64,000 nt of DNA from Diplodia intermedia. Lineage: Eukaryota > Ascomycota > Dothideomycetes > Botryosphaeriales > Botryosphaeriaceae. The notes under the pieces are model-generated. The model did no database searches. It was not told where the DNA came from and saw only the letters and a program-made list of their open reading frames with translations. The position numbers were made by a program, and so were the translations under genes. Shown here one piece after another: positions 10,419 through 23,600 of this stretch (position 1 is the stretch's first letter; each line of letters begins with the position of its first letter). The stretch is from NCBI GenBank assembly GCA_021495925.1, contig JAKEKT010000035.1, positions 248,001 through 312,000 of the forward strand. Reading direction: 5' to 3'.

Positions 10419-12135
10419 GGAAGGAGCTGCGGGTAGTACAGATTATGACTGCAAGTTAACAAGCTGCGGACTGGCTGTAGACTGCCATGCTGACAGGCGC
10501 TTCCACTTCAACGGTGAGGAATTGCAAGCGGACTGGAAGATCTATGTTCTGCGATCTATGGTAATGCGTGACAATCAACTTGACAAACACGATAGATGTA
10601 CTCAATATTATACACCCCATACCGCCTCCGAAGACGCTGAATGTGTAGGCTTGGTCTCTTCTGATCTTCGGCCGACCTAGTGTTGAGGATAAAATGGCCT
10701 TTGGATATGGAACAGTTGGTCAACAAGCTGTACTGACTTCCCCGTACTGGTGGTTGTGTTGCATGGTAGGCGTGGGCTTGAAGGGAGAAGCGGAATGGCG
10801 TCTCCAAAACCACTACCACCCTCCGTTTGTCTTTCGATCTCCAGCCCAGCATCCCGATCCACAATTGCACCTACCAGACACTTTCCAGACCGAATAACAC
10901 TCCATACCAACGAGCATATCTCTCAGCGCCGACCTTCCGAAACGCCTCTGTGCCGCTAGCCCCGTTACGCGCGGTTGTCCACGACGCAACGACCGCCAGT
11001 GGCATTGACCGCTAGTGTTTCCCGCTCCCAGCGTGAATAGCCTGAGTTGTATCCGAAAAGTCTGACCCTTGGTTCTCCAAAATCGACGCCGCGGTGTCAA
11101 CGATCTCGGTCGTGCTATGGCGGAGGCGCAACGGCCTCTGGATCACTGGGCGTGGTGCAATGGCCAGTCATGCGGCGCTCTGACCTGTGAGATGGGGTCG
11201 ATCGATCCCGCATTAACGGTGCTTGTTGAATGCCCGAGGCTTGCGTACGGAATCGTCGATTGAGACCAAAAGGCGCTGCCGGAGGTTATGCGGATGCCTG
11301 TCGTTGGGTCAGGCCGTTGAACGTTGCTCGTGTAAGAGCGAGAGCTTTGCGGATTTCGACCATGCCGATGTAGCTGCTGAAAGCAACTTTTTAGCCGGTG
11401 TTAGGATCCATCGGAACCGTTAACGCCGAAGTCTGGTATGCTGAAGTTCTTGGGGGCCGATATGGCATTCAAAGGGGTAAGAAAACTGATCAACCTCGAA
11501 CCTCGGCGCAGCACTTATGTTGGTTGCGGAACCCAACGAGTGTTGGGGGAAGTCAAGTGTGCATATTCCCGGTGCCGTCAGCGTGGGTCGTCCATCGGCT
11601 ACGGGTGTCGAGCGGGTCCACAGGATTGCCGTACAAGTCAAGCACGTGTCGTGACGGAGTTCTGCAGCGCGGCACAATCCTCATAGCCGAGGCGAGTGGT
11701 GTCCCGAGCGGGGTTTCCGGGTATCATTTGTCATTGAGCAATCGATTCGAAGGCAGCGGCCATGAAAGACGTGAAAGGTGCGCGTGAGGATGGGGCATGC
11801 CAAATTGTGGGTCGGCTGGCCCGATACACAGCATCATTGAGGCTTATCACATGCTTTGCAAGCTCAAACAGCCTCCTGAGAGCCTTTATCCTTTACTGAA
11901 ACATGACCGCAAAATCAAGTGCGTCACTTCACCGCATGACTGATGCTCGCTTTAGCGTGAAGTGCATCGCATGCGGGGACGCCTGCACCAGTAGTGTCAG
12001 ATCTGCAACGGAGAAGCTGATGTGGAATTCGGCCACATTTGTATGAAAATCTTGCTTCCTTTGGGCGCGGGGCACATGTTTGCCCCGCTTGTCGGTTTCT
12101 TCACAGGGTGACCTGCTTCCGCAAACCCTACCAGC
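10419..12135. other. Region without a recognisable gene
   Basis: Several open frames of 60-130 codons on both strands (for example 11398-11787 plus) have no recognisable motif, start context or splice pattern. Nothing else was identified. Confidence 0.4.
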
Positions 12136-12143
12136 TATATAAG
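12136..12143 (+). promoter_or_regulatory. TATA box of the small Cys-rich gene
   Basis: TATATAAG stands 131 bases before the ATG at 12267 and is followed by a long CA-rich leader without ATG. Confidence 0.5.
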
Positions 12144-12266
12144 CTCCCCATCCTCGCGCTTTTCCTCCTCCACACCAAACACCAACTACTGCGCTGCCTC
12201 TACTGCCCGAAGCTAGCCTCAACACGACCCCGACTAAATCCCAAACAACAAGCTCACCAAACAAAC

Positions 12267-12534
12267 ATGGACGGAGTCGAAAGTTGCCTGAAAGTCCTCT
12301 GCTGTGGCTGCTGTGATGGGCAAAGTGAGTTCCACAGTCTCCGTATTCCTTTCGCTGATCCAATACCTGCTTGCTGACTCCTCAAGATCCCTAAACGCAG
12401 CCAAGCGTATTCACAAGCCTGCGGTGCCTGCACGATGCGTGCCGAATCCCAATCCGCCTCTTGGCTATCTTGCATGGTGCAAGGATGCAAGACCCAAGAC
12501 CGGCATGCACAGCGCCCGGGCAACTCTTCCTTGA
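12267..12534 (+). CDS. Small Cys-rich N-terminal peptide, unknown function
   Basis: Proposed exons 12267-12324 and 12401-12534 encode 63 aa. The first exon gives MDGVESCLKVLCCGCCDGQ, with Cys at 7, 12, 13, 15 and 16. Such an N-terminal CC-x-CC cluster resembles palmitoylated membrane-anchor peptides, but I recognise no family. The promoter (TATA box, CA-rich leader, good start context) and the strong donor GTGAGT support a real gene. The second exon is less sure: using the earlier 3' splice site at 12386 instead would end the protein after two more residues (21 aa). No signal peptide is seen. Confidence 0.4.
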
Positions 12535-14334
12535 TTCTTTTCCTTTAGATCACTTCACTGTCCCTTCTCATTCAAATTTTTTTTCCCGGCCCCACCCTGT
12601 AGATGTTCTACTCTGGAGGCCGGCAATGACGAGGGCATTTTGATACTAAACCAATACAACTTACTACATACACTACCGAACCGGATCTCCAGATCCTTGG
12701 TATCATGTGACTGAAGTGAGCCCGCAATTGGTTGTGACGATAAGAGATGACAAAGTCCGCTCAGGACAACACATACCACGCTTGTTCATAAAGCTTATGC
12801 GACGGGTGTTCGTCAAACCACACCACCAATCTGGAGCCAGTGCGCAGTGCACCGTAGCACATGCCTACACGTGCTGGGAGGCCATCCTTGTCATGTCGTG
12901 CCAGGTATGCGTCAAAGCGGTGCCGCCAGTAAAGGGGAAGAAGAAGATCCCGCCATCTTGGGAAGGATGATGGCTGCAGAATAGGCGGCGCCATGTAAGC
13001 CTGTATGCAAGGAAAGGAAAGATGTACATGGACGCATCGTGGCACATATTCAGGCAGGAAGAGACCTGGAGGTAGACGTCGACGCACGAGTGGTGAAAGA
13101 GAAGCGGTGCGTGATGTATGCCAAAGCGAAGACCATAGTATAAGACACATCTCAAAGGACTCCCCCTCAACTGTCTTCATGAAGGTTACAAAGCCACGGG
13201 ATAAAATCTCTGTATTGGACTGAGGGCGGAGGACGCTAAATTAGGCCTTGGAGTACGAGCAAAAGGAACCGGGGTGACGCACGACAAACGTTAACACAGA
13301 CACCGCATATGCCCGCGCTATGTGCCTCACACGCCGCAAGCCACACGCGCACATGCACACAGCACGCAAGAAGACGGGGAGAAACAACCCTTGCCTTCTC
13401 CCTAACTATGGAACGAGAAACAAAAGAAGCATCCTTTTTGTCCACCCGACCCCACCAGTAACTCATCACTCCTTTCTCCCCAGTCCCCTGGCAAGCGAAC
13501 AAGGGGGGTAAACATATCGTTCAACCAAAAAACAGGACGAAGACGAGACTCGAATCTTGTTTTGGAAAGGGCATGGAAGCAGCAGTAGTAATATCGTTTC
13601 GCACACATGCCTCCGGGATTCCACTCATCACGTGGCCAAGGAGGGAAAAAAGAGCACAAGGGAAGAACAAGAGAAATGACAAGAAGTTACAGCAGCCAGC
13701 GCGGGCTCCCTTCCATCCACCCCCCAAACGGCGAGCGACGATTAGACAGGGAGGCCGTGAGACCGGGAGTCGTCAAGCCAATGCCGGTGCGACCCCAGCA
13801 TTCCTGCCTTGGCTTCCTGTCGTCAAACGCAAGCCACCGGGCGCACAGTCGGGGGTGACATCTTGATTCCTCCTTTCTTTCGCGGGAGTCGGCGTCGGCG
13901 GGGGAATATCTTGGGCGGGAAAAAACAAGACATTGCTTGTGGCGGCGGCCGGCATCGCTTACTGCGGCCCGCGATAAGTGTCGTAACTGCAGGCAAGAAG
14001 ACTCATTAGCTGGCGTCACAAGCCGGGTGAATCGGGCATTATTGGCGAGTAGGGGAATGTTGCTGCGTGGTACGGCGCGGGGCGGGGCGGCGCGCGCGCA
14101 TGACCTTGTGCAATCTGAGGCGCAGCGGCGCACCCCAATGGCTTGCTGACGCGATGCGATGTAGGGATGTCATGCGTGAAGATCGTCTAGTGACTAGACT
14201 AAGGCAAGCCACAGCGCAGCCCATCCAGAATCTCATTGCGCGCCGAGATCAACCAAATTAACAGCCGTTGGCCTTGTGCCACAGTAGCCAATCGACTACA
14301 CGCCGCTGCGGTCTACGCAGCCAAACGACAACGT
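12535..14334. other. Region without a recognisable gene; 3' side of TUP1
   Basis: Frames up to 148 codons exist on both strands but none has a recognisable motif. Part of 13.7-14.3 kb probably holds the 3' UTR of the TUP1 gene. Confidence 0.4.
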
Positions 14335-16766
14335 CTATGTTCGTACGTACCTCCAGATTCTTGCGCGCATGTCGCCGCTGCCCGTGGCGAATAGGTTGCC
14401 CATGGGGCTGGGTGCAACCGAAATAACTGTTTGCGGCTTTAGCAGGCACTCCATCTGAAACTGGGCAATTCGGGATCTCGTGCGACATACCAGAGTTCTT
14501 GTGACCCTGGAGCATGAGCTGAGCGACACCGGTGACAGGGTCCCAGAACTGCACACCCCTGTCCTTGGAACCAGAAAGGACCCAAGCGCCATCCGGGGTC
14601 AAGGCAACACTGAGGACGAAGTCCTAAAGCACTTGTTAGCAAAGCTTTCCTGACGCCCATGTGTTCATGGCATGCTTACCTTGTGGCCCTCGAAAGTCTT
14701 GATGCACTTGCCGCCCTTCGGCGCAGAGCCCGGAATGTTGCGCGGCGGCGTCGACAGCTCCCACATCTTGATGGTCTTATCCAGGGAACCACTGACGAGG
14801 TCCTTGCCATTTGGCGCAAACGCGACCGAGTAAACGCTGTCCTTGTGGCCGACATCACCCTCCAGACGCTCAACGAGGTAGCCGCTGCTCGTATCCCAAA
14901 CGCGGACGCTCTTGTCAAGAGAGCCAGCAGCAACGAAGCGGTTGTCGGGGGAAATGGCGACTGTTGTGACGCCATCCTCAATCGAAAGCTGGAGCACCTG
15001 CTGGTTGGTGCTGATATCCCAGAGACGAACAGTACGGTCACCACTTCCGGAGGCGATCAGACGGCCGTTCCGGGCGAAATCAAGAGAGTAGATGTCCTGG
15101 TCGTGGCCGGCGAACTGGTGCCTGATTGAACGAGTCTCAATGTCCCAGACCTAAACTCGGTTAGTCTCCTGACAGCAACAATGCGGCTCTCTCAGCATAC
15201 CCTGATGATTTTGTCCTCGGCACCCGTAGCGAGGTACTTGCCGTCAGGGCTGAAGCAGACGCTGCGAATGTAAAGATCGCCATCCTCTCCAAGAGATGAA
15301 TCTTGAAGGTGAGCACGTAGCGCACCACTCTGGACATCGAAGATCTGGGCAGAGCGGTTGCACCCGGTAGCGACGAAGCGGCCGTCAGCGCTGAAGCGGA
15401 CGCAGCATACAACACTCTGGTGCGGCAGGGTGTGGACCAAGTTGACATCAAGGACACGGCGGACACGGGGGTTGAAAATGGCGAACCAATCTCCGCCTTC
15501 CCTCTTGAATCTCTCGTCCACATGCTCGGGGTCCAGCTCAGCGAGCGTGTTGCCAACGTTTGGGGTTGAGGCAGCAAGGGCATTCGGCGGCTCATGAAGC
15601 TGGCTGGGAGGGGGGGTGGGGCGTGGGACCTGAGGAGATCCGGGGTAGGGCGCGGCCGAGTTTTGTTGAGGAGTGGGGGGACCAGGAGGACCACGAGCGG
15701 GCCTAGGCTTTCCAGGTCCAGGCGAGGCGGTGGGCTGCGGCGCACCCTGAGGACCGTAGCCTGTGACGTAGAGTCAGTAGAAGAGCCTTCAAGAGCGGCG
15801 CAAATCGTCTGGGAAATAGGAGCTCGCGCGTCCAAGGCGAGGCAATTGCCAGCCGCTTGAAAGTCCGAAGGATGCAAATCGAACGGGGTTCTCACGGCCA
15901 TCCGCGTATGGATTCGGAGGGATCTGCCTACCGTTGACGCCACTAGGACCAGGTTGGTACCCACCGAACGGGTGCTGCGGCGGACCCGGGGGAGGATTGA
16001 GGCCTGGAGGACCCTGAGGCGCGCCGTGAGGAAGACCTTGAGTCTGTTGCGACTCCTGCGGAGGAGGAGCCAGGCCTGGCCCTCCCTGTCCTCCTGCTCC
16101 TGCCATTATCCCGCCAAACAAAGTGCCTTGACCGTGCCCAATTGCGGGCGGGGGCTGAGCAGGGCCACCATGCTGAGAGCCACTGACGTGGGAGGAGTGG
16201 GACGGTCCCCCGGCGGCATCGAGCTGCCGCTGCAGGCGTTGAAGCTCCTCCTCGTACCTGTAAGAAACGTTAGTGTGAAGGATGCGCGAGAGATGATGCC
16301 ACAACGTACTTTGCCTTCATGGCGATTTGCGCCTGCTCCAATTGATAAATCTTGGTGCGAACGAGATCCATCTCCTGCAACTGGGTAGCGACTTTGCGGA
16401 TGAAGTTAGCATCGGTCCACAACGCGTGAGTGTCGTGGCTGCAGCCCAAACTGGCGGCGGGGAGAGACTGCAACGCGTCTATACCGCGAGAGGGAGGAAG
16501 CAGAGCGCATCTCCGAGCCGGGAGCAGGTATGATAGCATCTAGCGCCAAACAAAGACATGCTCGCAGGCGCGAGGACGCGTCGGCGATCGAACGGAAGAC
16601 ATATGCATGTTGTGCAGCAAAAGGGAGCTCGAGCAAACTCACGTTGGCGCTCCATCTCGCCGGCGCGGCCCGCCTCATTCTCAAACTCCTGGCGGACCTG
16701 GTCAAGAAGCTCCTGCAGGCGGTTGGGCTGCGCGCCCGGCACCATGCCGCGATGAGCGTTGTACAT
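14335..16766 (-). CDS. rcoA: Transcriptional corepressor Tup1/RcoA (WD40)
   Basis: Seven exons on the minus strand: 16766-16643, 16391-16310, 16257-15932, 15760-15201, 15150-14680, 14623-14491 and 14426-14335 (595 aa). The N-terminus (MYNAHRGMVPG, then RLQELLDQVRQEFE and a coiled coil up to about residue 90 with KYEEELQRLQRQL) is the Tup1 tetramerisation and Ssn6-binding region. A long Pro/Gly/Gln linker follows. The C-terminal half is a seven-bladed WD40 propeller with repeats such as VRFSADGRFVATG, VCFSPDGKYLATGAEDK, VAFAPNGKDLVSGSLDK and the Tup1-typical ending VISVAPSPMGNLFATGSGD. The family acts in the nucleus with Ssn6/Cyc8 as a general corepressor, for example in glucose repression and conidiation. 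The 171-nt intron at 15931-15761 is the least certain joint, although both neighbouring frames agree with it. Confidence 0.93.
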
Positions 16767-18393
16767 GATGCTGGTGGATTTGGCGATACGCGCCTCTCGT
16801 CCGGGCAGCTATGCGACTCGGGCGATCTGTCGGACTAGAGTAGGGACGGAATGCGGGCGCAAGGCCAATGACGCGACAGCACGGTGCGAGAAGCTCGGGG
16901 TCTGCGCGTGGTGCAAGGCTCGACCGGCGGGCGGAGATTTCAGCACAGTCGCGGCGCAAGGCTGATCTCTGCGAGCTGCGAGCTCGTCGGCAAATGGTGC
17001 GGCGACTGGCGCAGGGCAGGCAGACGCGTCGGGGAGGCCGGTGAAGTGGTGGTCGGATGGGGGTTGGATGGAGGAGTGCGTGGAGTTGGCGTCGCTGGAT
17101 GCGTGGGCGGATTCGGGGAGAGGAGACGACACACGCTGGCCAGCAAAGCGCAGAGGCTGGAGGCAGGCGGGAGAAGGTAGCGCCCGCCGCCCGGGGCACT
17201 TGCAGCGGTCGTGCTAGGTGGGTCCCAGGCCAGGCCCGCTACACCTGATGCGGCTAGCACTCCCGTGGGCAGCGCCAAGCCTGCCTGGCCGAAGTCCCGA
17301 AAGACAAGCCCAACGCCGCCGAGCCCAGTCCGCTCCGCCGCGCTCAGCCCAGGCCAGGCCCGACACCTCTGCAGTCGAAATTCCCCGAGCCGTGCGCATC
17401 GTCACCAACGACCTGTTTCGCAAACCAGAGCATCGCCCAGCCGCAGATTTCGGCTGCGTTTGCCGGCAGGCGTTTCCGAACAGGTGCGCTCCAGGGCGAG
17501 CCTGCAGCCCCTCGACCGGGCGGATGATGGTGTGCAGTGTCTTTGCGGACGACGTGGCCCTAGACTGAGGGATGCTGGTGCTGGTGGACCAACGCTGGAT
17601 AGCACTAGAGCGGCGCGGAACCCTGGCGGTTGAGCATCGCGTGGGGCATGAGGTATGTGGCTCGGTGGGCAGACACTACTCCATTCGCTGCGGAACCGCG
17701 AACCGCCTCCGCACGCAAACACGCGCGCTCGTCATTAGAGCTCGCCCGGAAATCCCATCCAACGGCACTGAGACACCGGGGCCCCGCGACAGTGGTCCCG
17801 CCACTACGACCCTAGACGCGTCTCGCCGCACGGTCGCCTGCCGACGAATGCGGGAGAGGGCTTCACAGCAGCTGCACCTGCAAAGCTCACCGCACTGTAG
17901 GCTGCGCCTGGACATGAGTGGCGACAGACCGGTGCCGGCTGGGCTTCCGCGTCAAGCTTACTCCCGTGGGTCGGCGCAGGCTGAGATCTCCTGATGACCT
18001 ACCTAGGTACAGAGGACTGCGCCGCACGCCTGTCTCCGAGTCCGTATCCGCGCGGGGCGACCTGTGCTACCCACCGGCCCACTGTGACTTTCCTCCGCAG
18101 GGATCCCGGCTGCGATCGCGATGACCCAAGGGGTCTTTCGCCAGGAACGCATCAGTCGACGTCATCGTGACTTCGCTTTGTTTGTGCACCTTCTCTCGCG
18201 CCTCGCGCCTCGAGTAGACGAGCCGGCGGCGAAAATGCCACGCTCGGCACTGCGTGCCGCCCCGTCACGCGCTGCTCGCCATCCGCCCAGTCCCGTGGAG
18301 TGACCGCTCATCTGTTGCATCTTATAAGGCCGCGCTCACGTTCGACCGCAACCCTCCGCACACAAGCTCACTCTTCAAGTTTCCCTTGCTTCA
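16767..18393. promoter_or_regulatory. Shared divergent intergenic region of TUP1 and trehalose phosphorylase
   Basis: 1.63 kb, GC-rich, lies between the start codons of two divergent genes, so it must hold both promoters. A TATA-like CTTATAAGG (18321-18329) stands about 70 bases before the trehalose phosphorylase ATG. An AGGGG element, the core of stress-response elements, occurs near 18129; its function here is inference. No credible ORF is present. Confidence 0.5.
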
Positions 18394-20660
18394 ATGTCTG
18401 ACACCCTTCGCCCAAGCGACGCTGCCAACCGGCAGCACAGCCGCCGCGCGACCTGGGCCGGTGGTACCGCCGCCCATGCGCGTACGAAGGCTCGGCACCA
18501 GTTCGAGGCCAAAGGTGCCACAAAGCACCTGGAGAGGCTCGAGAAAGCCCAAGAGAAGGGGGACTATGGAGTTGCCCTCAATGTAAGCCGGGCCGCGGCT
18601 GCCCTTTCGTAGCGGCTCCCCACTGACCGTACCAGACTCTCTACCTGGGTCTTTCGGCGAGACAGGATCACCACGGCTTGATTGAGATTGGCATCGCTTC
18701 TCACGATGGAACTTACAGCATTGACTTCGCTGTCTGGGTCCTCGGCGACGACAAGCGCGAAAATGGCACCTCGAGCAATGGTAGCTCGCCGTATCCATCC
18801 CGCTCTCACACTCCCGCCCTACCGTTGGCAGAGGAAGACCGCGAGAAGGTGTTGACAGACTTCTTCCTCTCCAAAGTCCTCGAGTACCAGAGGGAGCATC
18901 ATTACAAGTTCGTGGGCGCCGGAATCACCAAGACCCTGGTCAGCCTCAGCCCGCAACTGCCCTCGCGCCTTTGGTGGGAGCTGGACATAGTTCCATTGGT
19001 GTTCGAACATGGATTGGAAAACCCCAATGGGGAGCCTGCCGAGGCAGTCACCATCGACGAAGAAGCAGACTCCATGGCCAGGAAGTCGTTGATGTTCTTC
19101 GGGCCCAACCTGCAACCAAGAGTCCAGGTTGGCTACAAGAACATGGTCGAAGTGGACTCCATGGGCCACGCCCAGATCACTCGTTTGGATCAGTACCCGG
19201 ATACCGTCGGAAAGAGGACGTGGGATGCTACCATGAAGTACGTGAACTCGATCAAGGCGAACAAGACAAAGATCGCTTTCTTCAACAGCACGCCCCAAGG
19301 CGGCGGGGTTGCCCTCATGCGTCATGCGCTTATCCGCTTCTTCCGCCTTGTCGGTGTCGATGTTCGTTGGTACGTGCCGAAGCCAAAGCCCGAGGTCTTC
19401 CGTATCACCAAGACAAACCACAACATCCTTCAGGGAGTCGCCAATCCCACGGAGCGGCTCACCGATGACATGAAGGAGACTCTTGATGAGTGGTGCCGGG
19501 GAAATGCAGACCGGTTTTGGCTGAAAGCGGGAAGTCCGCTCGCGCCACGCTCTCAGGGCGGCGCTGATGTCATCATCGTGGATGACCCGCAGATGCCCTC
19601 TTTGGTCGCGATCTCCAAGAAGGTGGATCCAGATCGCCCAGTCATCTTTCGGAGCCACATCCAGGTTCGATCGGATCTTGCGGATCAGCCGGGAACACCC
19701 ACAGCAGAGGTTTGGGATTGGGTCTGGAACCACGTCAAGCAGGCCGACCTCTTCATCAGCCATCCCGTGCGCGACTTCGTCCCCAAGAATGTTGACTTCA
19801 AGAAAGTTGGCTACTTGCCTGCCACTACCGACTGGCTCGATGGCCTCAACAAGGATATGAACCAGTTCGTGACCGAATACTACTTCCACGAACTAAGCAC
19901 CGAAGCGTACCGCCAGCGCATGAACCGCCTGGACTTCCCTCACCGTCAGTACATTGTCCAGATCGCCCGCTTCGACCCAGCCAAGGGTATCCCGGACGTG
20001 CTCGATTCCTATGCCGAACTCCGCCGAAACTACCTCAAGGACTGGCCACGGCAGAAGACGCCTCAGCTCGTCATCGCCGGCCACGGTGCCGTCGACGATC
20101 CGGATGGCTCCATGATCCTGGACCAGACTCTTTCTCTCCTGGAGGGGAAGTTCAGTGACATCGCCGAGGATATCGTCGTCATGCGCCTCGGGCCCAGTGA
20201 CCAGCAGCTCAACGCTCTCATGTCCAACGCCAAGGTTGCCCTTCAGCTGTCCACACGTGAGGGCTTCGAGGTCAAGGTCTCCGAGGCCGTGCACAAGGGC
20301 ATCCCCATTATCGCGACCAAGGCCGGCGGCATCCCGCTCCAGGTGGAGGACAGGAAGTCGGGCTTCCTCGTCGAGCCGAGCGACTACAAAGCAGTTGCGA
20401 AGCATTTGTACCAGCTCTTCTCGGACAACGAGCTGTACCAGAACATGTCTGTGTATGCCGCCAAGCACGTCAGTGACGAGGTAAGCACCGTTGGCAACGC
20501 GTTGGCGTGGCTGTACATGGCGGACAGCTTGGCCCAGGGAAAGACGCTCTTGCCTGATTCGAAGTGGATTAATGACATGGCGAGAGAGGAGGCTGGGCTG
20601 CCGTACGTAGAGGGCGAGACCAGGCTGCCGAGGAAGAAGGAACTGGAGTTGAAGGACTGA
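18394..20660 (+). CDS. ccg-9: Trehalose phosphorylase/synthase, GT4 family (ccg-9 type)
   Basis: Two exons, 18394-18582 and 18636-20660 (737 aa), with a 53-nt intron. The N-terminal 230 residues are family-specific. The rest is a GT-B glycosyltransferase: an N-lobe starting near KIAFFNSTPQGGGVALMRHAL, DIVIVDDP-like and RSHIQVRSDL segments, and a C-lobe with QIARFDPAKGIPDVLDSY, VIAGHGAVDDP and the retaining GT4 EX7E motif in REGFEVKVSEAVHKG, followed by PIIATKAGGIPLQV. The length fits fungal trehalose phosphorylases. In Neurospora this gene is ccg-9, clock-controlled and needed for normal conidiation. The expected reaction links glucose 1-phosphate and glucose to trehalose, in the cytosol; physiological direction is not decided by sequence. 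It is divergent from TUP1. Confidence 0.92.
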
Positions 20661-23600
20661 GCGGCTGTTTTGGTCTGTACGTGATTATGAAGCGATGACT
20701 TGGACGATTTATGCATTTCGGATCTTACGGAGCTCGGCGGGGAGTATTGGTTCTTGCGTTTGGTAAGACTTGGATTCGTCACCCTTCTCGGCTCATTGAC
20801 TGGGAGATCTCAGTATCAGATTGGGAGCATCAATAGAACACGTCGAGATCCCTAGACGGATATATCGGTCTCGGTACGTTTCTCCAGCTCACCTCATTCA
20901 CATTCGGTTCTTGTTGTTTTCCTGCTTGACAAGCAAAAGAAAGTCAAGCTCCATGGGAAAAAAGGTCAGATATCATATATACATATCAAATTAACACTCA
21001 CACGATCCCTACAGCTTCCAAGCCTGCACTTTACATGTAGGCTCTTCTGTCCAATATGACTTATTCTTACGCCTTGATATACTGACACTCATTCATCCCG
21101 CCAGCCCGGAGTTTCACCTTTGAGGCAGTCTGGGCAATGGTCTTTCATGGAACTCCACTCACAATATTTCCTGATTTGATAAAACAAAAAGAAGAACGCG
21201 ACAAGAGCAACATATGCTCAGTCTCTTATCATGATATCCTCTTCAGCGACACCACGCGAGGTAACGACCAGCGTCTACATCCTCAGAGAGATATGCCTAG
21301 GTATGGCCCCGAGACTTGATTCAGTCTTTAAAGCACGACAAGTTAGCCACCGACCCTTCCAAAACTTATGTAATACGCGCAGCTACCAGAGTAGGGCGTT
21401 GGGTTGGGGGCGAAAGAAGAGGAGCTCATACACGCCCGTCCGAGCACCAGCAGGTCTTTTGATCTCTTCATCCGCCTGCCTTCCATAGAGCGCATCTTCG
21501 CCGCCGAGCGACGAGTTCTGCTTCGGCCCTCCACTCATGCCTGCGCATGTGCGGGTCAGCCAGGAGAGGAGAGGAAGGCAGAGCGGCAAATGCCCTGTGC
21601 AGGAAAGCTCATCGGATGCTGCATACTTGAGTTGCCCGTATTGGCTTCGTGGCCCTTTGTCTCGTTGCTCATGTCTGCTGGGCTTTCGTCCACGTCCTGC
21701 TGCATCGCATCCCTGTGGGTATCTTGTTGGGCAGCCATTGTGCAGTACCTTCAGGATTGGGCAGTAGATGTAAAGCTAAGTGTACGACCGATGGTGTCAA
21801 TTCGATATGGGGAGGTAGAGAGAATCTAATGTATATAGTATCGCAGAGAGGGCGGGAACGTCATGTCTCCACGTGTACGGCGTTCGGCCCTACGTCAGCC
21901 GGACGTCGCGGAAGCCGTTTGCAAGATATTAGCTGCTGCATCCCTTGCATGGCCGCTCAGGCGGCCGTGGAAGCTGAAACGTCGAAGCGAGTGGTACTAG
22001 TCGTGGCCTGAGTAGTTTCCTGCAGGGTAAATTTTTTTTTTTGGACGAGCAATAATAATGCCGTTTTCAGAACAGACTAGCTTGATGAGAGACAAGTTGT
22101 CTGGATTGGGTTTTCTTTGCATGTGACACTGCACGCCTCGCTGTTAGTGAAAGAGTACATAGTCACATGCAACGGCGTCAAGGAAGCGAGAACATGGAGA
22201 CACACACCTAGTAGTACTATCTATAAGAACCTTACTTTGGCTTAGCTCAGTCTTAACCCTGAGATCTGGGTAGTACGAATCTCCCTGGGCACTTGGGTCA
22301 CTGTGTAAAGTTCTCCTTCCCACCTACACTCTGTCATCTTCGCCAGTGATGAGGAAGACCGAGGTGCGAGGCTGAACTCACGGACGTCTTTCCACTAAGC
22401 CCAACACCAAACCTTGACATGGTAGTAGTTGCCTTTTTTTTTCGGTTGTTGTTAATACCTCACTCAAGTCAAAAGCTGATGGCTCGGTTCAACTGCAGCT
22501 ACGCGTTTGTGACGGCTCAAGACGGTGGAAAATGGCGCTGTCTCATTGATCCATGTGACTCTTCCATGTCTCTCGGTAATCAAGAAGTAATATAAATTTT
22601 GCGTTCCATTGGCCGGGTTCCTCGGGCCAATCCCACAGTTCTGGAATCCTCGATGAGCCCAAGGTTCCCATAACCTCTGGCGGTGAAAGTATCACGCCAA
22701 GGTCGGACGCCGCAAAAAGAGCCCACTTTTTCTCCACAGCCTTCTCAAACACCTGCCCCGCGAGGCCCAAAGTTTCACCGAACCGGGAGCATATACGAGG
22801 TACACTGGATAGAAGCAGGATTGCAAATCACAGCGGATCCACAGTGCTACAAGGCCACGGAATGTCGACTGCCGTGGACGAACATGTTCCAGCACACTTC
22901 CTGTCTCGGATCGACTAGATCAACTAATGCAACCTCACACACGGTGGTCGGGCCGCAAGTCGCGGCAAGGATTCGTTTTTCCCTTGACTATCCATGGTAT
23001 GCATCCGTGTACATTGATTGCTGACAAATAAATCTACCAGGCTAGCTGGTTTTGCTCTACCTATGCGTATCTGACCACTCATGCAAACCTGTCAGCTAAT
23101 CAATCATTTGGTTGGGTTCTGCCTCAGGTGTAATTCTCAAATTTCGGAACATACCCATGTCGGGTGGCGCTGCAGAAGTAGAGGACAGCCACACCATGGC
23201 CCTTGATCGTACACTTCTTCAAGCCGCATTTCAGATCCACTGATGGTATCATCCAATGGTAAGTTACTGGCAGGCGTGTTGTTTCAAGATCAATTGAGCC
23301 CGCTCGTCTCCTGACGTGTCACTTTGGTTCATTGTATAACGTCTTTTGTTGATACCACGCAACAACACTGGCTCGGGATATTGAACTCTGCCTTAGCCAC
23401 AGCTGACTTGGCCCGCAGCCCACGCCCAACTGCCGTTTGTAGTGCCCTCTCCGCGCGCAGATTGGTCACCACACATGAACGGGGTAAGCCATCCAATCAA
23501 GGCGGCCAATCCATCTCGCCGACCTGTCACGATAAGCTTCTGCCGCTCCGCACTTTCGCAAGCGCCCAGGAACCCAAGCGCCCAGAAACCCCAAGCGCCT

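Noticed and set aside
10324..10680. 118-codon plus-strand frame
   Set aside because: It overlaps the 5S rRNA gene on the opposite strand, which explains the sequence conservation there.
15789..15931. Alternative coding of the long TUP1 intron
   Set aside because: The frame from the preceding exon stays open for 48 codons but then stops at 15789 without rejoining the WD40 part, so retention would truncate the protein.
18819..19889. 356-codon frame on the minus strand
   Set aside because: It is antisense to the trehalose phosphorylase coding sequence and opens only through the codon bias of that gene.
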